64,000 nucleotides of DNA from Acidobacteriota bacterium (GCA_019639135.1 JAHBSL010000010.1:62001-126000), one strand, 5' to 3'; counted from the stretch's first letter, positions 23,508 to 33,757 are shown. Notes: generated by a model not told the origin, from the letters alone. Program-made: numbers and translations.

Positions 23508-26177
23508 ATGTCTAAAGAGATGATCATCAGCGTCAATGGACGCGAACGGAAGATCGCCATCATTGAGAACGGCAAGGTCTCCGAGTATTACATCGAACGC
23601 GGTGAAGAGAATTCAGGCATCGCGGGAAATATCTACAAAGGAAGGGTTCAGCGTGTGCTTCCCGGAATGCAATCCGCATTCGTCGCGATCGGTCTTGAGC
23701 GAGACGCATTTCTCTACGTTTCCGACTTCTTCGATGAAGAAGAAGAGATCGAGCGGATCGTGATGGAAAAGGGCAAGAAGGGATCGCAGCACGAGGCCAA
23801 ACGTGAGGCGAATGACCGCATCGAGCGGGCAAGGGCCGAACGCGAGAAGCAGATGGAATCTGCTCAGGAGATTGCCGAACCGCTAGGTGAAACCGCCGAA
23901 CCGAAAGATGAAGAGGCGTCTGAACCCACCGCTGAACGAAAGGGCCGCGGTCGCCGAGACAGAAAGGACCGACGCGAACGGCCCCACGAAGCCGAAGCGG
24001 TCGAGGCCCGAGAATCAGCAGAAGAGGAAGACCTTGGTTATGTTGACGCTTCGGAGGTCGAGATCGAGATCGATGACACCGGCTTCGAGCGGATCGTTGA
24101 TGAAGATGCCGAAACCGGTGAGATGTTCAAGGACGCCTATATGCAGGAGGCGATCGTCGATCGTGTCCGGGCGGTCGAATTCGATATGGAATCTACCGAC
24201 GAGGCTGAGGTTGGATCGTTGCTTGACGACCTGACTGCCGATGCCCCAGGATTCGAGCGCATTGCCGACGAGGACGAGGAAGAGATTCCGGCTGCTAAGG
24301 CCAAGCCGGCAGCACGCTCGCGGGCAAAGAAGGGCACTAAGAAAAACGCAGGTGATGCGGGCGAGGCCGCTGAGGCCGCTGCAGAAAAGGAAGAGAAACC
24401 AAAGAAACGCACTTCCCGCACAACAAAAACCGCAAAGGCAAAGGACGAAAAGGAAAAACCCGCGAAGGCACGATCGACCCGCTCGAAAAAAAATGCAAGC
24501 ACCTCGGATGAGCCGCTCGAAGATGCGGAAGCAAGCATAAAGGCTCCGGAAGAAAAGGCCGAGATGGCCGTTCGCCGGGGCGGACGCGGACGTCGCCGTG
24601 GAGGCCGGCCGAAGGGTCAGGAGGCCGATGGCAAATCCTCCGATCTGCTCGGATTTGAGGACGTAGACCCCGAACGCGATGTGCCAGCGGAGAATACGAG
24701 ATCGGCTGCTGACGACCATACGGATGACGCCCCCGCAAATGATAAGGCCGAGCGGAAATCCACCGATATACAGACCGAGGGTGACCCGACAGATGCTTCT
24801 TTGGGCCAGGATCGGAACGGTCGGAGTCGTCGCCGACGCGGGCGCGGACGAGGCCAGCAGCGAGACGACGGGCCGCAGGACAACACGACCGATTCGCGGC
24901 CTTCAAGGCCCGACCGGCCTGAAAGATCGGACCGCGGCGACAAGGGAGACCGGAGGCAGCCGACGATCTCCGACCTGCTCCGCGAAGGCCAGGAAGTTCT
25001 GGTGCAGATCGCTAAGGAGCCGATCGCCAAGAAGGGGGCCCGTATCACGTCCCATATCGCACTTCCCGGCCGGTTTCTGGTCTATATGCCGACGGTCGAG
25101 CATCTCGGTGTTTCGCGAAAGATCGAGTCGTCGAGCGAACGCGGCCGGCTTCGTACACTGATACAACGAATCAAGGCTGAGGAAGATGTCCCCACGGGCG
25201 GGTTCATCGTTCGCACCGCCGGTATTGGCATTTCCGAAGAAGACCTGCGACAGGATGCCCGTTACCTTGTGCGAACCTGGCTCGACATCAAGAAGGCTTC
25301 CGAAAAAGCAAAGTCGCCGGCATTGGTCCATCAGGACCTCGACATTATCCAGCGGCTGCTTCGCGATCAGCTTTCGGACGATTTCACAGCCATCCGCGTT
25401 GATAGCGAGGAGGAATATCTCAGGACGGTCGAGTTCATTAACCGCATCCAGCCGAAGATGGTCAATCGCGTCAAGCTCTACACGCGGGACCAACCGATCC
25501 TTGAGGCATACGGCGTTCAGGAAGAGATCGATAAAGCGCTCAAGCCGCGTGTGTGGCTCAAATCGGGCGGATATCTTGTGATCAACCAAACCGAAGCCCT
25601 AGTGGCGATCGACGTCAATACCGGCAAGTTCGTCGGCAAGGGAAATGCCCGGCTTGAGGACACGATCACAAAGACGAACATGGAGGCCGTTGATGAGATC
25701 GCCCGACAGATAAGGCTCCGTGACCTTGGAGGCATCATTGTCCTCGATCTTATCGATATGGAAGACCGCCGCAACCGCCATAAGGTCTCGCAGGCCCTTC
25801 AGGCGGCACTGGCTAGCGACAAGTCGCCGACGAAGGTACTCTCTTTTAATGACTTCGGCCTGATCATTATGACCCGCAAACGAGTAAAGCAATCGCTTGA
25901 ACGGACAATGTGCTCGCCGTGTGAGTATTGCGAAGGAGCGGGTTGGGTCAAATCTCCGCAAACCGTCTGCTACGAGATACTCGCCGAAGCCCGCAGGCTT
26001 TCGAAAGAAATGGATGATGTTCGTGAAACAGCTCTTCGCGTTCACCCTGAGGTTGCAAACGCGCTTCGCACTACTGAGCGTTCGGTGCTTGAGGAGATCG
26101 AAGCGTATCTCGGCTACGTCGATCTTACCTCGGACCCGCATGTCCATCAGGCACAATTCGATTTTGCGTTCATTTGA
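23508..26177 (+). CDS. rng: Ribonuclease E/G family endoribonuclease with split S1 domain
   Basis: The product has 889 residues. The N-terminal S1 domain begins normally (IAGNIYKGRVQRVLPGMQSA, then AFLYVSDFF). It is interrupted from about residue 80 to 490 by an extremely charged Glu/Arg/Lys/Ala region with RGRRRGG-type patches. It resumes at VLVQIAKEPIAKKGARIT and ALPGRFLVYMP. The catalytic DNase-I-like subdomain has VAIDVNTGKFVGKG (Asp702) and GGIIVLDLIDMEDRRNR (Asp747/Asp750). A zinc-link CSPCEYC follows near residue 800. It should cleave single-stranded 5'-monophosphate RNA in mRNA decay and rRNA processing. In E. coli RNase E the disordered scaffold is C-terminal; here the comparable low-complexity segment is inside the S1 domain. 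A strong terminator follows. Confidence 0.92.
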   Translation: MSKEMIISVNGRERKIAIIENGKVSEYYIERGEENSGIAGNIYKGRVQRVLPGMQSAFVAIGLERDAFLYVSDFFDEEEEIERIVMEKGKKGSQHEAKREANDRIERARAEREKQMESAQEIAEPLGETAEPKDEEASEPTAERKGRGRRDRKDRRERPHEAEAVEARESAEEEDLGYVDASEVEIEIDDTGFERIVDEDAETGEMFKDAYMQEAIVDRVRAVEFDMESTDEAEVGSLLDDLTADAPGFERIADEDEEEIPAAKAKPAARSRAKKGTKKNAGDAGEAAEAAAEKEEKPKKRTSRTTKTAKAKDEKEKPAKARSTRSKKNASTSDEPLEDAEASIKAPEEKAEMAVRRGGRGRRRGGRPKGQEADGKSSDLLGFEDVDPERDVPAENTRSAADDHTDDAPANDKAERKSTDIQTEGDPTDASLGQDRNGRSRRRRGRGRGQQRDDGPQDNTTDSRPSRPDRPERSDRGDKGDRRQPTISDLLREGQEVLVQIAKEPIAKKGARITSHIALPGRFLVYMPTVEHLGVSRKIESSSERGRLRTLIQRIKAEEDVPTGGFIVRTAGIGISEEDLRQDARYLVRTWLDIKKASEKAKSPALVHQDLDIIQRLLRDQLSDDFTAIRVDSEEEYLRTVEFINRIQPKMVNRVKLYTRDQPILEAYGVQEEIDKALKPRVWLKSGGYLVINQTEALVAIDVNTGKFVGKGNARLEDTITKTNMEAVDEIARQIRLRDLGGIIVLDLIDMEDRRNRHKVSQALQAALASDKSPTKVLSFNDFGLIIMTRKRVKQSLERTMCSPCEYCEGAGWVKSPQTVCYEILAEARRLSKEMDDVRETALRVHPEVANALRTTERSVLEEIEAYLGYVDLTSDPHVHQAQFDFAFI

Positions 26178-26204
26178 TCGCATCACGAAGACATCTCCTC
26201 AATG

Positions 26205-26233
26205 AAAAAGCGGCCCATTGCGGCCGCTTTTTT
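26205..26233 (+). terminator. Rho-independent terminator of the RNase E/G gene
   Basis: The stem aagcggcc / ggccgctt (8 bp, extended by A-T pairs) has a 6-nt loop CATTGC and is followed by TTTTTT. It begins 28 bp after the stop codon. Confidence 0.85.
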
Positions 26234-26279
26234 GACACTTTTCAATATGGTATTCCCGAACGTTACAGTTTACTTCTGA

Positions 26280-27074
26280 TCACAACTGTAAGCTCTTTTT
26301 TAGGTCTTTTGCAGTTGGGGGTTTGGTGAAGTAGTTGTCCGGGATTCGGGTATTGAACTCGACGGATTCGTAGTTGATGCGCGAGGTTTGAACGCCGTTC
26401 GTTACGCGGTCAATGATGAACGGTGAGCGGATGCCTCCGTTCTCGATGAATTGGGCGTATCGGTCCTCTTCTGTGATCTCCTCGCCGTCCGGGTTCAGTC
26501 GCTTCGATATCGCCTTCATTGGGGTGCCGTCGTCAGCGATCTCAAATTCGACGACGAACCCGTCATCATAAGTCAGCCGAAGAACGTCGTTGCGTTTGCC
26601 GAGCGAGGCTGGCCGTCGCCCGGCGTATTCGAGTTTGGCCTTTCCGCGCCAGTGTCCACGAAGCAGGCCGTCAAGGCTAACGCGCATTCCGCGTTTGAAG
26701 TTGGCGATCTGAATCTCGGTCTGTTCACGAATTGCCTCCTTATTCCCGTCATAGAGCCAGCCCGAATCGCCGACATTGGTCTGAACGGTCACGACCTTGC
26801 CCGCCTTGAACTCGGTGCGTTCGGTATCTGGAAAAACGATGACGTCATGAAAGGACTGGAAGGAGATGACCGCACCGTCGCGAAGTACGCTGAACTTGCC
26901 GCGGCCCACTTGGTTCTTTACATTCAGATACTTCTCGCCGCCAACGAAATCGATCGCCTTGCGAAGTATAGTTTCTGCATCGGCGGCCTCCGGTGACTGC
27001 CCCAGCGTTTGGGCAGGAATCGAAAACAAGCTAAAAAGTGCAAGGAAAAGTAAGCGGGTTCTAACTGCGAACAT
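26280..27074 (-). CDS. Secreted LolA-like / outer-membrane lipoprotein-sorting-like protein
   Basis: The product has 264 residues with a signal peptide (MFAVRTRLLFLALFSLFSIP...). The mature part starts with a helix (ADAETILRKAIDFVGGEKYL) and continues in beta strands typical of the LolA/LolB half-barrel (QVGRGKFSVLRDGAVISFQS, GDSGWLYDGN, LRLTYDDGFVVEFEI). It ends with a conserved-looking RIPDNYFTKP. The fold assignment is by pattern; a role in lipid or lipoprotein handling is inferred. It is 6 bp downstream of the TonB-domain gene, and both are on the minus strand, so they probably form an operon. Confidence 0.7.
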   Translation of the reverse strand: MFAVRTRLLFLALFSLFSIPAQTLGQSPEAADAETILRKAIDFVGGEKYLNVKNQVGRGKFSVLRDGAVISFQSFHDVIVFPDTERTEFKAGKVVTVQTNVGDSGWLYDGNKEAIREQTEIQIANFKRGMRVSLDGLLRGHWRGKAKLEYAGRRPASLGKRNDVLRLTYDDGFVVEFEIADDGTPMKAISKRLNPDGEEITEEDRYAQFIENGGIRSPFIIDRVTNGVQTSRINYESVEFNTRIPDNYFTKPPTAKDLKKSLQL

Positions 27075-27080
27075 AACTTT

Positions 27081-27725
27081 CTAAATGACGTATTCGATCA
27101 CCATTGTAACGCCCGTCTTCCGGCCATTCTTCAAAACGGCCGGTTTGAACTTCACCTCGCTGACCGCAGTGTCGAGTTTGCGTTTAAGCTCCGCGGGCAG
27201 TTCTGTGATGTAGTGAAAAACATAGACCTGGCCCTCGGGCCCGAGGAAGATCTCGACCTTGATGCGTCCGTTTGCCGCTTGCGGAAGTTCGCTGCGCTTG
27301 ATCGCCGGCCGCGGCATCAAAGTGATCTGTGCCCGTGTCTGGATGTCAGGATCAGAGTTCGCGTAGTAGAGCGAAAAGCGATAGTTGACCGTTACGGTGA
27401 CATCGACCGGTACACCGTCGATCGTCTTCGGCCGGAAGCGAAGCCTGCGAGCTGATGAAATGGCCTGTTCCGTTAAACCATGCGGAAGGGTCGAAAGCGG
27501 CGTGATCTCGCCGACGGTTCCATTCGCTTTCAATTCGACCTGAAGGCTAACGATGCCTTGCACCTCGTTCTCGCGAGCCTGAAAGGTATAAGGAGCCCGC
27601 GGAGTGTCGAGTATCTGATGTTCGCGTATCCGTGGAGCGGTCGCTGAGGGCGTTTGGGCTCCCGCAGTCAGAACGAAACCGGAAGCGAACAAAAATCCGA
27701 ATGCAATGACGAAAGACAATCTCAT
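27081..27725 (-). CDS. Secreted protein with two TonB C-terminal-like domains
   Basis: The product has 214 residues and a signal peptide (MRLSFVIAFGFLFASGFVLT, cleavage after GAQ). Two TonB_C-like units follow. The first has VQGIVSLQVELKANGTVGEI and ISSARRLRFRPKTIDGVPVD; the second has GRIKVEIFLGPEGQVYV and VSEVKFKPAVLKNGRKTG. The second unit is degenerate. Without a Pro-rich periplasm-spanning linker or retained membrane anchor it is unlikely to be an energy transducer; soluble TonB-domain proteins are common in Acidobacteriota. It is upstream of, and probably co-transcribed with, the LolA-like gene. Confidence 0.75.
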   Translation of the reverse strand: MRLSFVIAFGFLFASGFVLTAGAQTPSATAPRIREHQILDTPRAPYTFQARENEVQGIVSLQVELKANGTVGEITPLSTLPHGLTEQAISSARRLRFRPKTIDGVPVDVTVTVNYRFSLYYANSDPDIQTRAQITLMPRPAIKRSELPQAANGRIKVEIFLGPEGQVYVFHYITELPAELKRKLDTAVSEVKFKPAVLKNGRKTGVTMVIEYVI

Positions 27726-27764
27726 AACGATAAAGAGTCAAAAAAAACAGCCAAATAAATCAAA

Positions 27765-27795
27765 CGGCCCTGGTGGCATGTTACCATCAGGGCCG
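27765..27795 (-). terminator. Hairpin terminator downstream of the clpA-like gene
   Basis: A 12-bp stem, cggccctggtgg / ccatcagggccg with one G-T pair, has a 7-nt loop. On the minus strand it is followed by a T-rich run (TTTGATTTATTTGGCTG then a T tract). It lies 25 bp after the clpA-like stop codon. Confidence 0.7.
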
Positions 27796-27819
27796 CTTTA
27801 TATCGAAACTGTGTTCCGA

Positions 27820-30105
27820 TCAGTTCAGGCTGAATCCATCGGTCGCCCGTACCGTTATCTCGCCGTTCTCGGCATCGACCCGGAAACGCATACCTGTCTT
27901 CCAAATGTTCGTGATCGGAAGCTTCACCTTCTGATCGATATGCCGCTTGAGGAAGCGAGCTCCGTACGCGGGGCTGTAACCATTTTCGGTCAAAAGGTTG
28001 ACCGCGGCTTCGGTCACCTCGACCAACTTGCCCTGCCGCTCCATGTGCCGCTGCATCTTGCTCAGATAAAGGCGAGCGATCTCACGCACTTCGTCCATCG
28101 TCAGCGGCGAGAAAACGATGATCTCGTCGATGCGATTTCTGAACTCGGGTGTGAATCGCGTCTCGGCTGCCTTCATTACCTCGCCTTTTATCGCCTTCAC
28201 CTCGCCGACCGACTTCATTCCGAACCCGAGAGGCTTCTCATACTTCTTAAAATTCTCTGAGCCGAGGTTCGAGGTCATTATAACGATCGCGTCCGAAAGA
28301 TAGACCTTCTTCCCGCGGCCATCGGTGATCCAGCCTTCATCGAAAGCCTGAAGGAACAGGTTCATCAAATACGGGGAAGCCTTTTCGACCTCATCCAGAA
28401 GCAGCACCGTATATGGGTTGTCCCTAAGCTGTTCGGTCAGAATGCCGCCGCGCTCCGAGCCGACAATGCCACGAGGCATGCCGATCAGTTTCTCGATCCC
28501 GACCGTTCCGTCGCCGTACTCGGAAAGGTCGATCCTGATCATCTTGCCCTCATCGCCGAACATGAATTCGGCAACCGCCTTTGCAAGTTCCGTCTTGCCA
28601 ACGCCGGTCGGGCCGAGGAAAAGCAATACACCGTCCGGAGCATAGAAGTTCTCTTTGAGCGGGCCCTTGTTCAGCCGGAGCCTTTCGGCAACTGCCTGGA
28701 CGGCCTCTTTTTGTCCGATCACGCGCTTTCCAAGTTCCGGCTCCATCGTCGCGAAGCGATCCGAGGTATCCCGATAGATCATATCCTTCGGAATTCGCGA
28801 TTCCTGCGAGATCACGTCGATGATGTGCTCGGGCTGGACAATGTGGTCCTCTGATTCATTTATCTCAACCTTAACGGAAGCAGTGTCGAGCCAGCCGATC
28901 GCCTTATCCGGCAGATGTAGATGACGGATGTAACGCGGCGACATCTCAAGAGCGGTGTTGATGGCTTCCTCCGAGATAGTGACCGAGTAATTCTTTTCAA
29001 GCCGCGGCTTAATGCCCATGAGGATACGGCGGGTCTCGTCGATCGTCGGCTCATCAACCTTGACCAGCCGGAACCGCCGCGAGAGGGCCTCGTCCTCGGC
29101 GATGAACTCCTTGTATTCGGTCATCGTCGTTGCCCCGATTATCCGGAGTTCACCGCGGGCTAGGGCCGACTTGAACATATTTGCGGCATCGGAAGTCGTG
29201 CCCATTGCCGCTCCGGCACCGATGATGGTATGAGCCTCGTCGATGAACAGAATGATATTGTCCTTTTCTTTGACCTCGTCGATGATGCCCTTGATCCGCT
29301 CTTCAAACATTCCTCGGAGCATTGTCCCGGCGACGATGCCGCCCATCTGAAGCTGGACGATATGCGAATCGCGAAGCCGTGCGGGCACCTTGTCCGGTTC
29401 GAGTTCGATCAAGCGGGCAAGTCCCTCGACCACGGCTGTTTTGCCAACGCCGGGCTCGCCGACCAACATCGGTGAATTCGAGCGCTCGCGGTGAGCGAGG
29501 ATCTCGATCATCTGCCGGATCTCTTTCTCGCGACCGATGGTCGGCGGGATCTTGTCCTGCCGGGCAAGTTTGTTCATCGAGACGCCAAAGTGGCGAAGGA
29601 AGTTTGGAAGTTCGTATTTCTGCCGTACTCTCTCTTCCTCTTTCTCCCTCTTTCTAATCCGGGTACGGGCCGTTTGAGCCACCTCCTCGCCGGGAACACC
29701 GAGGTTTTGCAAAAGATCGATGAGCACGCTGCGGTCGTCATTTGAAAGAACGTAAAAAAGATCGGTGCCGTCGATCACTCTACGACCCTGCGAACGGGCA
29801 CGATCCATTGCCCGCTTAAAAAGCTCGGTGGTTTCCGGTGCGATACGGAAACCATTACCGGTGTGCTGGCGACCGTTATCGAGTCGGCGTTCGATAAGCA
29901 GCTTTACCGACCTCGGGTCAACCGCGAGGTCACGCATCGTTGCTGTAAAAAGCTCTTCCTCTTCATTCGAGAGCGCGTGAAGCACATGCTCGACCGCAAC
30001 GTAGTTTTGATCCCGCCTTCGAGAAGCATCCAATGCGGATTCAAGGATCCTGCGGCCGGTCTCGCTAAATTTATCTTTATAAGCGTCTATATCTGCCATA
30101 TCCAT
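27820..30105 (-). CDS. ClpA/ClpC-like AAA+ unfoldase
   Basis: The product has 761 residues. The start is taken at MDMADIDAYKDKF (30105), which has GAGAG upstream; 30099 is an alternative. An N-terminal Clp_N repeat domain spans about 1-150. AAA+ D1 carries Walker [14 protein letters not shown] and Walker B IILFIDEAHT. D2 has [13 protein letters not shown] and VLLLDEVEKA, then the ClpB_D2-small C-terminus. There is no coiled-coil M domain between D1 and D2, unlike ClpB. The D2 loop contains KPLGFGMK, an LGF tripeptide equivalent to the IGF/IGL/VGF loops that dock on ClpP. It is therefore probably a ClpP-dependent unfoldase; clpP itself is not in the window. The neighbours grpE, clpB and hsp20 place it in a stress cluster. 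Confidence 0.88.
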   Translation of the reverse strand: MDMADIDAYKDKFSETGRRILESALDASRRRDQNYVAVEHVLHALSNEEEELFTATMRDLAVDPRSVKLLIERRLDNGRQHTGNGFRIAPETTELFKRAMDRARSQGRRVIDGTDLFYVLSNDDRSVLIDLLQNLGVPGEEVAQTARTRIRKREKEEERVRQKYELPNFLRHFGVSMNKLARQDKIPPTIGREKEIRQMIEILAHRERSNSPMLVGEPGVGKTAVVEGLARLIELEPDKVPARLRDSHIVQLQMGGIVAGTMLRGMFEERIKGIIDEVKEKDNIILFIDEAHTIIGAGAAMGTTSDAANMFKSALARGELRIIGATTMTEYKEFIAEDEALSRRFRLVKVDEPTIDETRRILMGIKPRLEKNYSVTISEEAINTALEMSPRYIRHLHLPDKAIGWLDTASVKVEINESEDHIVQPEHIIDVISQESRIPKDMIYRDTSDRFATMEPELGKRVIGQKEAVQAVAERLRLNKGPLKENFYAPDGVLLFLGPTGVGKTELAKAVAEFMFGDEGKMIRIDLSEYGDGTVGIEKLIGMPRGIVGSERGGILTEQLRDNPYTVLLLDEVEKASPYLMNLFLQAFDEGWITDGRGKKVYLSDAIVIMTSNLGSENFKKYEKPLGFGMKSVGEVKAIKGEVMKAAETRFTPEFRNRIDEIIVFSPLTMDEVREIARLYLSKMQRHMERQGKLVEVTEAAVNLLTENGYSPAYGARFLKRHIDQKVKLPITNIWKTGMRFRVDAENGEITVRATDGFSLN

Positions 30106-30217
30106 TTCACTCTCGACGAGACGTTTGAGGGCAGGCATTGGCGGAAATGCCTAACCCTATGATACCACCCGGAACCTGCTACTAGCCAAGAAAATTCCGT
30201 GAACAAACTTTGGAGAA

Positions 30218-30895
30218 CTACCCTCCGGCTTCGCGAGCGACAGCCTTTCCAACCTGAACCCGTGCCGGGCGAAGTAATCTGTCGCCAAAACGATAGCCTC
30301 GCTGATATTCGGCCGTTACCTTCCCATCTTGTTCGCCCTCGACCGGAAGCATATCAACGGCTTCGTGGATCTCGGGATCGAAATTGACCCCGACAGATGC
30401 CACCGGCTCAACACCGACGCTGACCAATGCCTGCTCGAATGAACGAGCTACGCCGCGAACGCCATCGCGAAGATTCTCGACCGAGGCATCAGATTCGCTT
30501 GCGGAAACTGCCAAGTTCAGGTTATCAAGCACCGGCAATAGCGTCTGCAGGAAATTGAACTTACTCTGACTTGCCCGGTCCTCAAGCGTTTTCATCAGGC
30601 GGGCACGCATCTCTGATGTTTCTTTCTCAAGATCGGCCTTTGCCTGCTCAAACTTCGCCTGTACGCCGACGAGCTTGGATTCGGCGGCTTCACGTCTATC
30701 GGTTTCAGCTTTTAGCCGTGCCTCAAGCTCTATTTCCCGTGGAGACTTTTGCGGTTCCTTGGGGGCAGGAGTCTCTTCAGCCGCTTCGGTCGTTTTGCGT
30801 TCGCCGCTTTCGTCGAATCGGCGCTTGTCGTTTATTGGTATCTTCAAATCTTCGCCTTCTTGGGATTCAAGTTCTTCAAGCTCTCGATCTTTCAT
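30218..30895 (-). CDS. grpE: GrpE nucleotide exchange factor, copy 1
   Basis: The product has 225 residues from the ATG at 30895; a GTG start at 30913 would add six residues. An acidic, Glu-rich N-terminus and a long coiled coil (about 65-125: ELEARLKAETDRREAAESKL) precede the GrpE core. The core has FNFLQTLLPVLDNLNLAVSA, VSVGVEPVASVGVNFDPEIH and the beta-domain pattern VTAEYQRGYRFGDRLLRPAR. It should release ADP from DnaK. This copy is separated from dnaK and lies between the clpA-like and clpB genes; the second copy sits in the hrcA-dnaK operon. The two are clearly different in sequence, so they are not a recent duplication. Confidence 0.9.
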   Translation of the reverse strand: MKDRELEELESQEGEDLKIPINDKRRFDESGERKTTEAAEETPAPKEPQKSPREIELEARLKAETDRREAAESKLVGVQAKFEQAKADLEKETSEMRARLMKTLEDRASQSKFNFLQTLLPVLDNLNLAVSASESDASVENLRDGVRGVARSFEQALVSVGVEPVASVGVNFDPEIHEAVDMLPVEGEQDGKVTAEYQRGYRFGDRLLRPARVQVGKAVAREAGG

Positions 30896-31053
30896 TTTCT
30901 GTCTCTTGAACACAATATAAAATTCTAAGCGTTTGGGCCTGCTATTGAAAGCCCGCGTCCTTACATCTGCGGTCCATGATTATGGCCCAAAGGGCCGTTG
31001 CCGGGCTTCAACTGAGCGACAAAGGCCCTCTCGGTACAATGTTTACGCGGCGA

Positions 31054-33666
31054 TCAGTTCTGTCCGGCCGCTTTCTCCCCACCGCTCGGGACGAACTTTA
31101 GTTCGCCGTTTTCCGCCGTCACCTTTACGGTCTGACCGGCGGCGATCTCACCATTGAGGAGTTTGACGGCGAGCGGATTCTGAACCAGCGACTGTATCGC
31201 TCGCTTAAGCGGTCGTGCACCGTAAACCGGATCGTAGCCCTCAGTGATCAGAAGATCACGAGCAGAAGCGTCCAGCTCGATCGCGACGTTTCGTTCGGCA
31301 AGCATCGATTTAAGCTTGCCGAGCTGAATATCGATGATCGAAGCGATCTCTTCTTTCCCAAGCTGATGGAACACGACGATGTCGTCGATCCGGTTCAGGA
31401 ACTCCGGCTTGAAATGGTCGCGAAGCACCTGCAGAACGTTTGCGCGAATGTCGCGGTCGGCCAACGGGTTCTCGGCCGAGGCCTGTATCTCTCGCGAACC
31501 GAGGTTCGAGGTCATTATCAGGACCGTATTCTTGAAATCCACTACCCGGCCCTTGCTGTCTGTCAACCGGCCATCATCAAGGATCTGGAGCAAGACGTTG
31601 AACACATCCGGGTGAGCCTTTTCGATCTCGTCGAAAAGCACTACTGAATATGGCCGACGTCTTACGGCCTCCGTTAGCTGCCCGCCTTCCTCATAACCGA
31701 CATAGCCCGGAGGAGCACCGATCATTCTTGCAACGGCGTGCTTCTCCATATATTCGGACATATCGAGCCGGACCATCGCTCGCTCGTCATCGAAGAGAAA
31801 TTCCGCGAGAGCACGGGCGGTTTCCGTCTTACCAACGCCCGTCGGGCCAAGGAAAATGAACGATCCGACAGGACGGTTCGGGTCCTGTAAACCGGCCCTC
31901 GCACGGCGAACGGCATTTGCCACTGCCGAAAGGGCTTCGTCCTGCCCGATAACGCGATGGCGAAGGTTGTCCTCCATCGCCACGAGCTTCTGCATCTCGC
32001 TTTGAAGCATCTTTGAAACCGGCACGCCGGTCCATTTCGCGACGACCTCCGCCACGTCCTCTTCATCGACCTCTTCTTTTAGGAAAACTCCTTCCTTCTG
32101 AAGTTCCTCAAGCCGTGCCTGCTCGGTCTCAAGCTGCTTTTCGAGTTCGGGAATGCGCCCGTATTGAAGCTCGGCGGCTTTGTTCAGGTCCCCGGCCTGG
32201 CGGGCGTGCTCAAGCTCGAGCTTGGCTTCCTCAAGCTGTTCCTTGCCCTTCCGCATCTTCTCGATCTCTTCTTTTTCCGACTGCCACTTGGCCTTCATCG
32301 CCGATGACCGTTCCTTGAGATCCGCAATGCGTTTCTCGATATCGCCGAGCCGCTCTTTCGACTTCTCGTCGGTTTCGCGACCGAGTGCCTGCCGCTCGAT
32401 CTCAAGCTGCAGGATCTCGCGCTCAAGTTCATCGATCTCCTGAGGAAGCGAGTCGATCTCGATGCGGATCCGCGATGCCGCCTCGTCGATCAGGTCGATC
32501 GCTTTATCCGGCAAAAATCTGTCCGTAATGTAGCGGTTCGAAAGCATCGCCGCCGCAACGATCGCCGCATCTTTGATCCGGACGCCATGGTGAACCTCGT
32601 AACGTTCCTTCAGCCCGCGAAGGATCGCGATGGTGTCCTCAACGTTCGGCTCGCCAATATATACCTGCTGAAACCGCCGTTCGAGTGCCTTATCTTTTTC
32701 GATGTACTTCTGATACTCGTTGAGCGTCGTCGCACCGACAGCCCGCAATGTGCCGCGGGCAAGAGCCGGCTTGAGCATGTTCGAGGCATCGATGGCTCCT
32801 TCCGAAGCTCCGGCCCCGACAAGGGTATGAAGCTCATCGATGAATAGAATTATCTGGCCCTCGGCCTTTTCTATCTCCTTAAGTACGGCCTTTAGCCGGT
32901 CTTCAAACTCACCGCGATACTTTGCACCGGCGAGCATCGCACCAAGGTCGAGTGAGACAAGCCGCTTGTTCTTGAGCGTTTCCGGGACGTCGCCTGAAAC
33001 GATCCGCTGGGCAAGCCCCTCGACGATCGCCGTTTTGCCGACGCCGGGTTCTCCGATCAGCACCGGATTGTTCTTTGTCCGCCGCGAGAGTATCTGGATC
33101 GTCCGCCTGATCTCATCGTCGCGGCCAATTACGGGATCGAGCTTGCCTTTCCGGGCACGCTCCGTCAGGTCCTGAGCGTATTTCTCAAGTGCCTGAAAAT
33201 TCTCTTCGGCATTTTGATCCGTGATCCGCGACCCGCCCCGCATTTCCGTGATCACTGTTTCTAGGTCTTCGCGGGTTACGCCGTTCGAGCGAAGAATACG
33301 GCCGGCATCGCCGTCCTTTTCCGAGGCGATCGAAAGCAGCAGATGCTCCGTCGAGACGTACTCGTCCTGCATCTTTTCTGCAATTTTCTGCACCTCTTGA
33401 AAAAGCGTGTTCGTGCGCGAACTAAAGTACTGCTGCCCGCCGGTGACCTTCGGCATCTTGTCGATCGAGACCTGCAGGTCGGCGGCGATTGCTGTCGTAT
33501 TGGCACCGATCTTTCCAAGGATCGGCTTCAGCACGCCTTCCTTTTGCTCAAGCATCGCCGCCAGAATATGTTCCGGCTCGACCTGCTGGTTCTGCTGCTT
33601 TTCCGCAATGCCGATCGCCGCCTGAACGGCCTCTTGCCCGCGGATCGTGAATCTGTCGAATCTCAT
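31054..33666 (-). CDS. clpB: Disaggregase chaperone ClpB
   Basis: The product has 870 residues, the usual ClpB length. It starts [20 protein letters not shown]. The Clp_N domain is followed by D1 with [13 protein letters not shown] and [13 protein letters not shown]. The long coiled-coil middle domain spans about residues 400-525 ([20 protein letters not shown]). D2 has [13 protein letters not shown] and [15 protein letters not shown], and the C-terminal domain completes it. The M domain and the absence of a ClpP-docking tripeptide mark it as the aggregate-solubilising ClpB that works with DnaK/DnaJ/GrpE. No Shine-Dalgarno is obvious. The 91-bp gap to hsp20 contains a perfect 13-bp-arm hairpin. 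Confidence 0.95.
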   Translation of the reverse strand: MRFDRFTIRGQEAVQAAIGIAEKQQNQQVEPEHILAAMLEQKEGVLKPILGKIGANTTAIAADLQVSIDKMPKVTGGQQYFSSRTNTLFQEVQKIAEKMQDEYVSTEHLLLSIASEKDGDAGRILRSNGVTREDLETVITEMRGGSRITDQNAEENFQALEKYAQDLTERARKGKLDPVIGRDDEIRRTIQILSRRTKNNPVLIGEPGVGKTAIVEGLAQRIVSGDVPETLKNKRLVSLDLGAMLAGAKYRGEFEDRLKAVLKEIEKAEGQIILFIDELHTLVGAGASEGAIDASNMLKPALARGTLRAVGATTLNEYQKYIEKDKALERRFQQVYIGEPNVEDTIAILRGLKERYEVHHGVRIKDAAIVAAAMLSNRYITDRFLPDKAIDLIDEAASRIRIEIDSLPQEIDELEREILQLEIERQALGRETDEKSKERLGDIEKRIADLKERSSAMKAKWQSEKEEIEKMRKGKEQLEEAKLELEHARQAGDLNKAAELQYGRIPELEKQLETEQARLEELQKEGVFLKEEVDEEDVAEVVAKWTGVPVSKMLQSEMQKLVAMEDNLRHRVIGQDEALSAVANAVRRARAGLQDPNRPVGSFIFLGPTGVGKTETARALAEFLFDDERAMVRLDMSEYMEKHAVARMIGAPPGYVGYEEGGQLTEAVRRRPYSVVLFDEIEKAHPDVFNVLLQILDDGRLTDSKGRVVDFKNTVLIMTSNLGSREIQASAENPLADRDIRANVLQVLRDHFKPEFLNRIDDIVVFHQLGKEEIASIIDIQLGKLKSMLAERNVAIELDASARDLLITEGYDPVYGARPLKRAIQSLVQNPLAVKLLNGEIAAGQTVKVTAENGELKFVPSGGEKAAGQN

Positions 33667-33692
33667 GTCGCTATTTTACCCTAAAGACGGTG

Positions 33693-33730
33693 CGACGCAG
33701 AGAGCTTTTTGTGCAGTGCTCTCTGCGTCG
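33693..33730 (-). promoter_or_regulatory. Strong hairpin between hsp20 and clpB
   Basis: Arms CGACGCAGAGAGC and GCTCTCTGCGTCG are perfect 13-bp complements with a 12-nt loop. On the minus strand it lies just after the hsp20 stop and 27 bp before the clpB ATG. No T-tract follows in the direction of transcription, so an attenuator, processing site or 5' leader structure is as likely as a terminator. Confidence 0.55.
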
Positions 33731-33757
33731 GATCGTCGTCCCAACACACTTAGGGAA

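Noticed and set aside
30980..31000. Terminator at the GGCCC-AAA-GGGCC hairpin between clpB and grpE
   Set aside because: Five-bp stem with no T-tract on either side.
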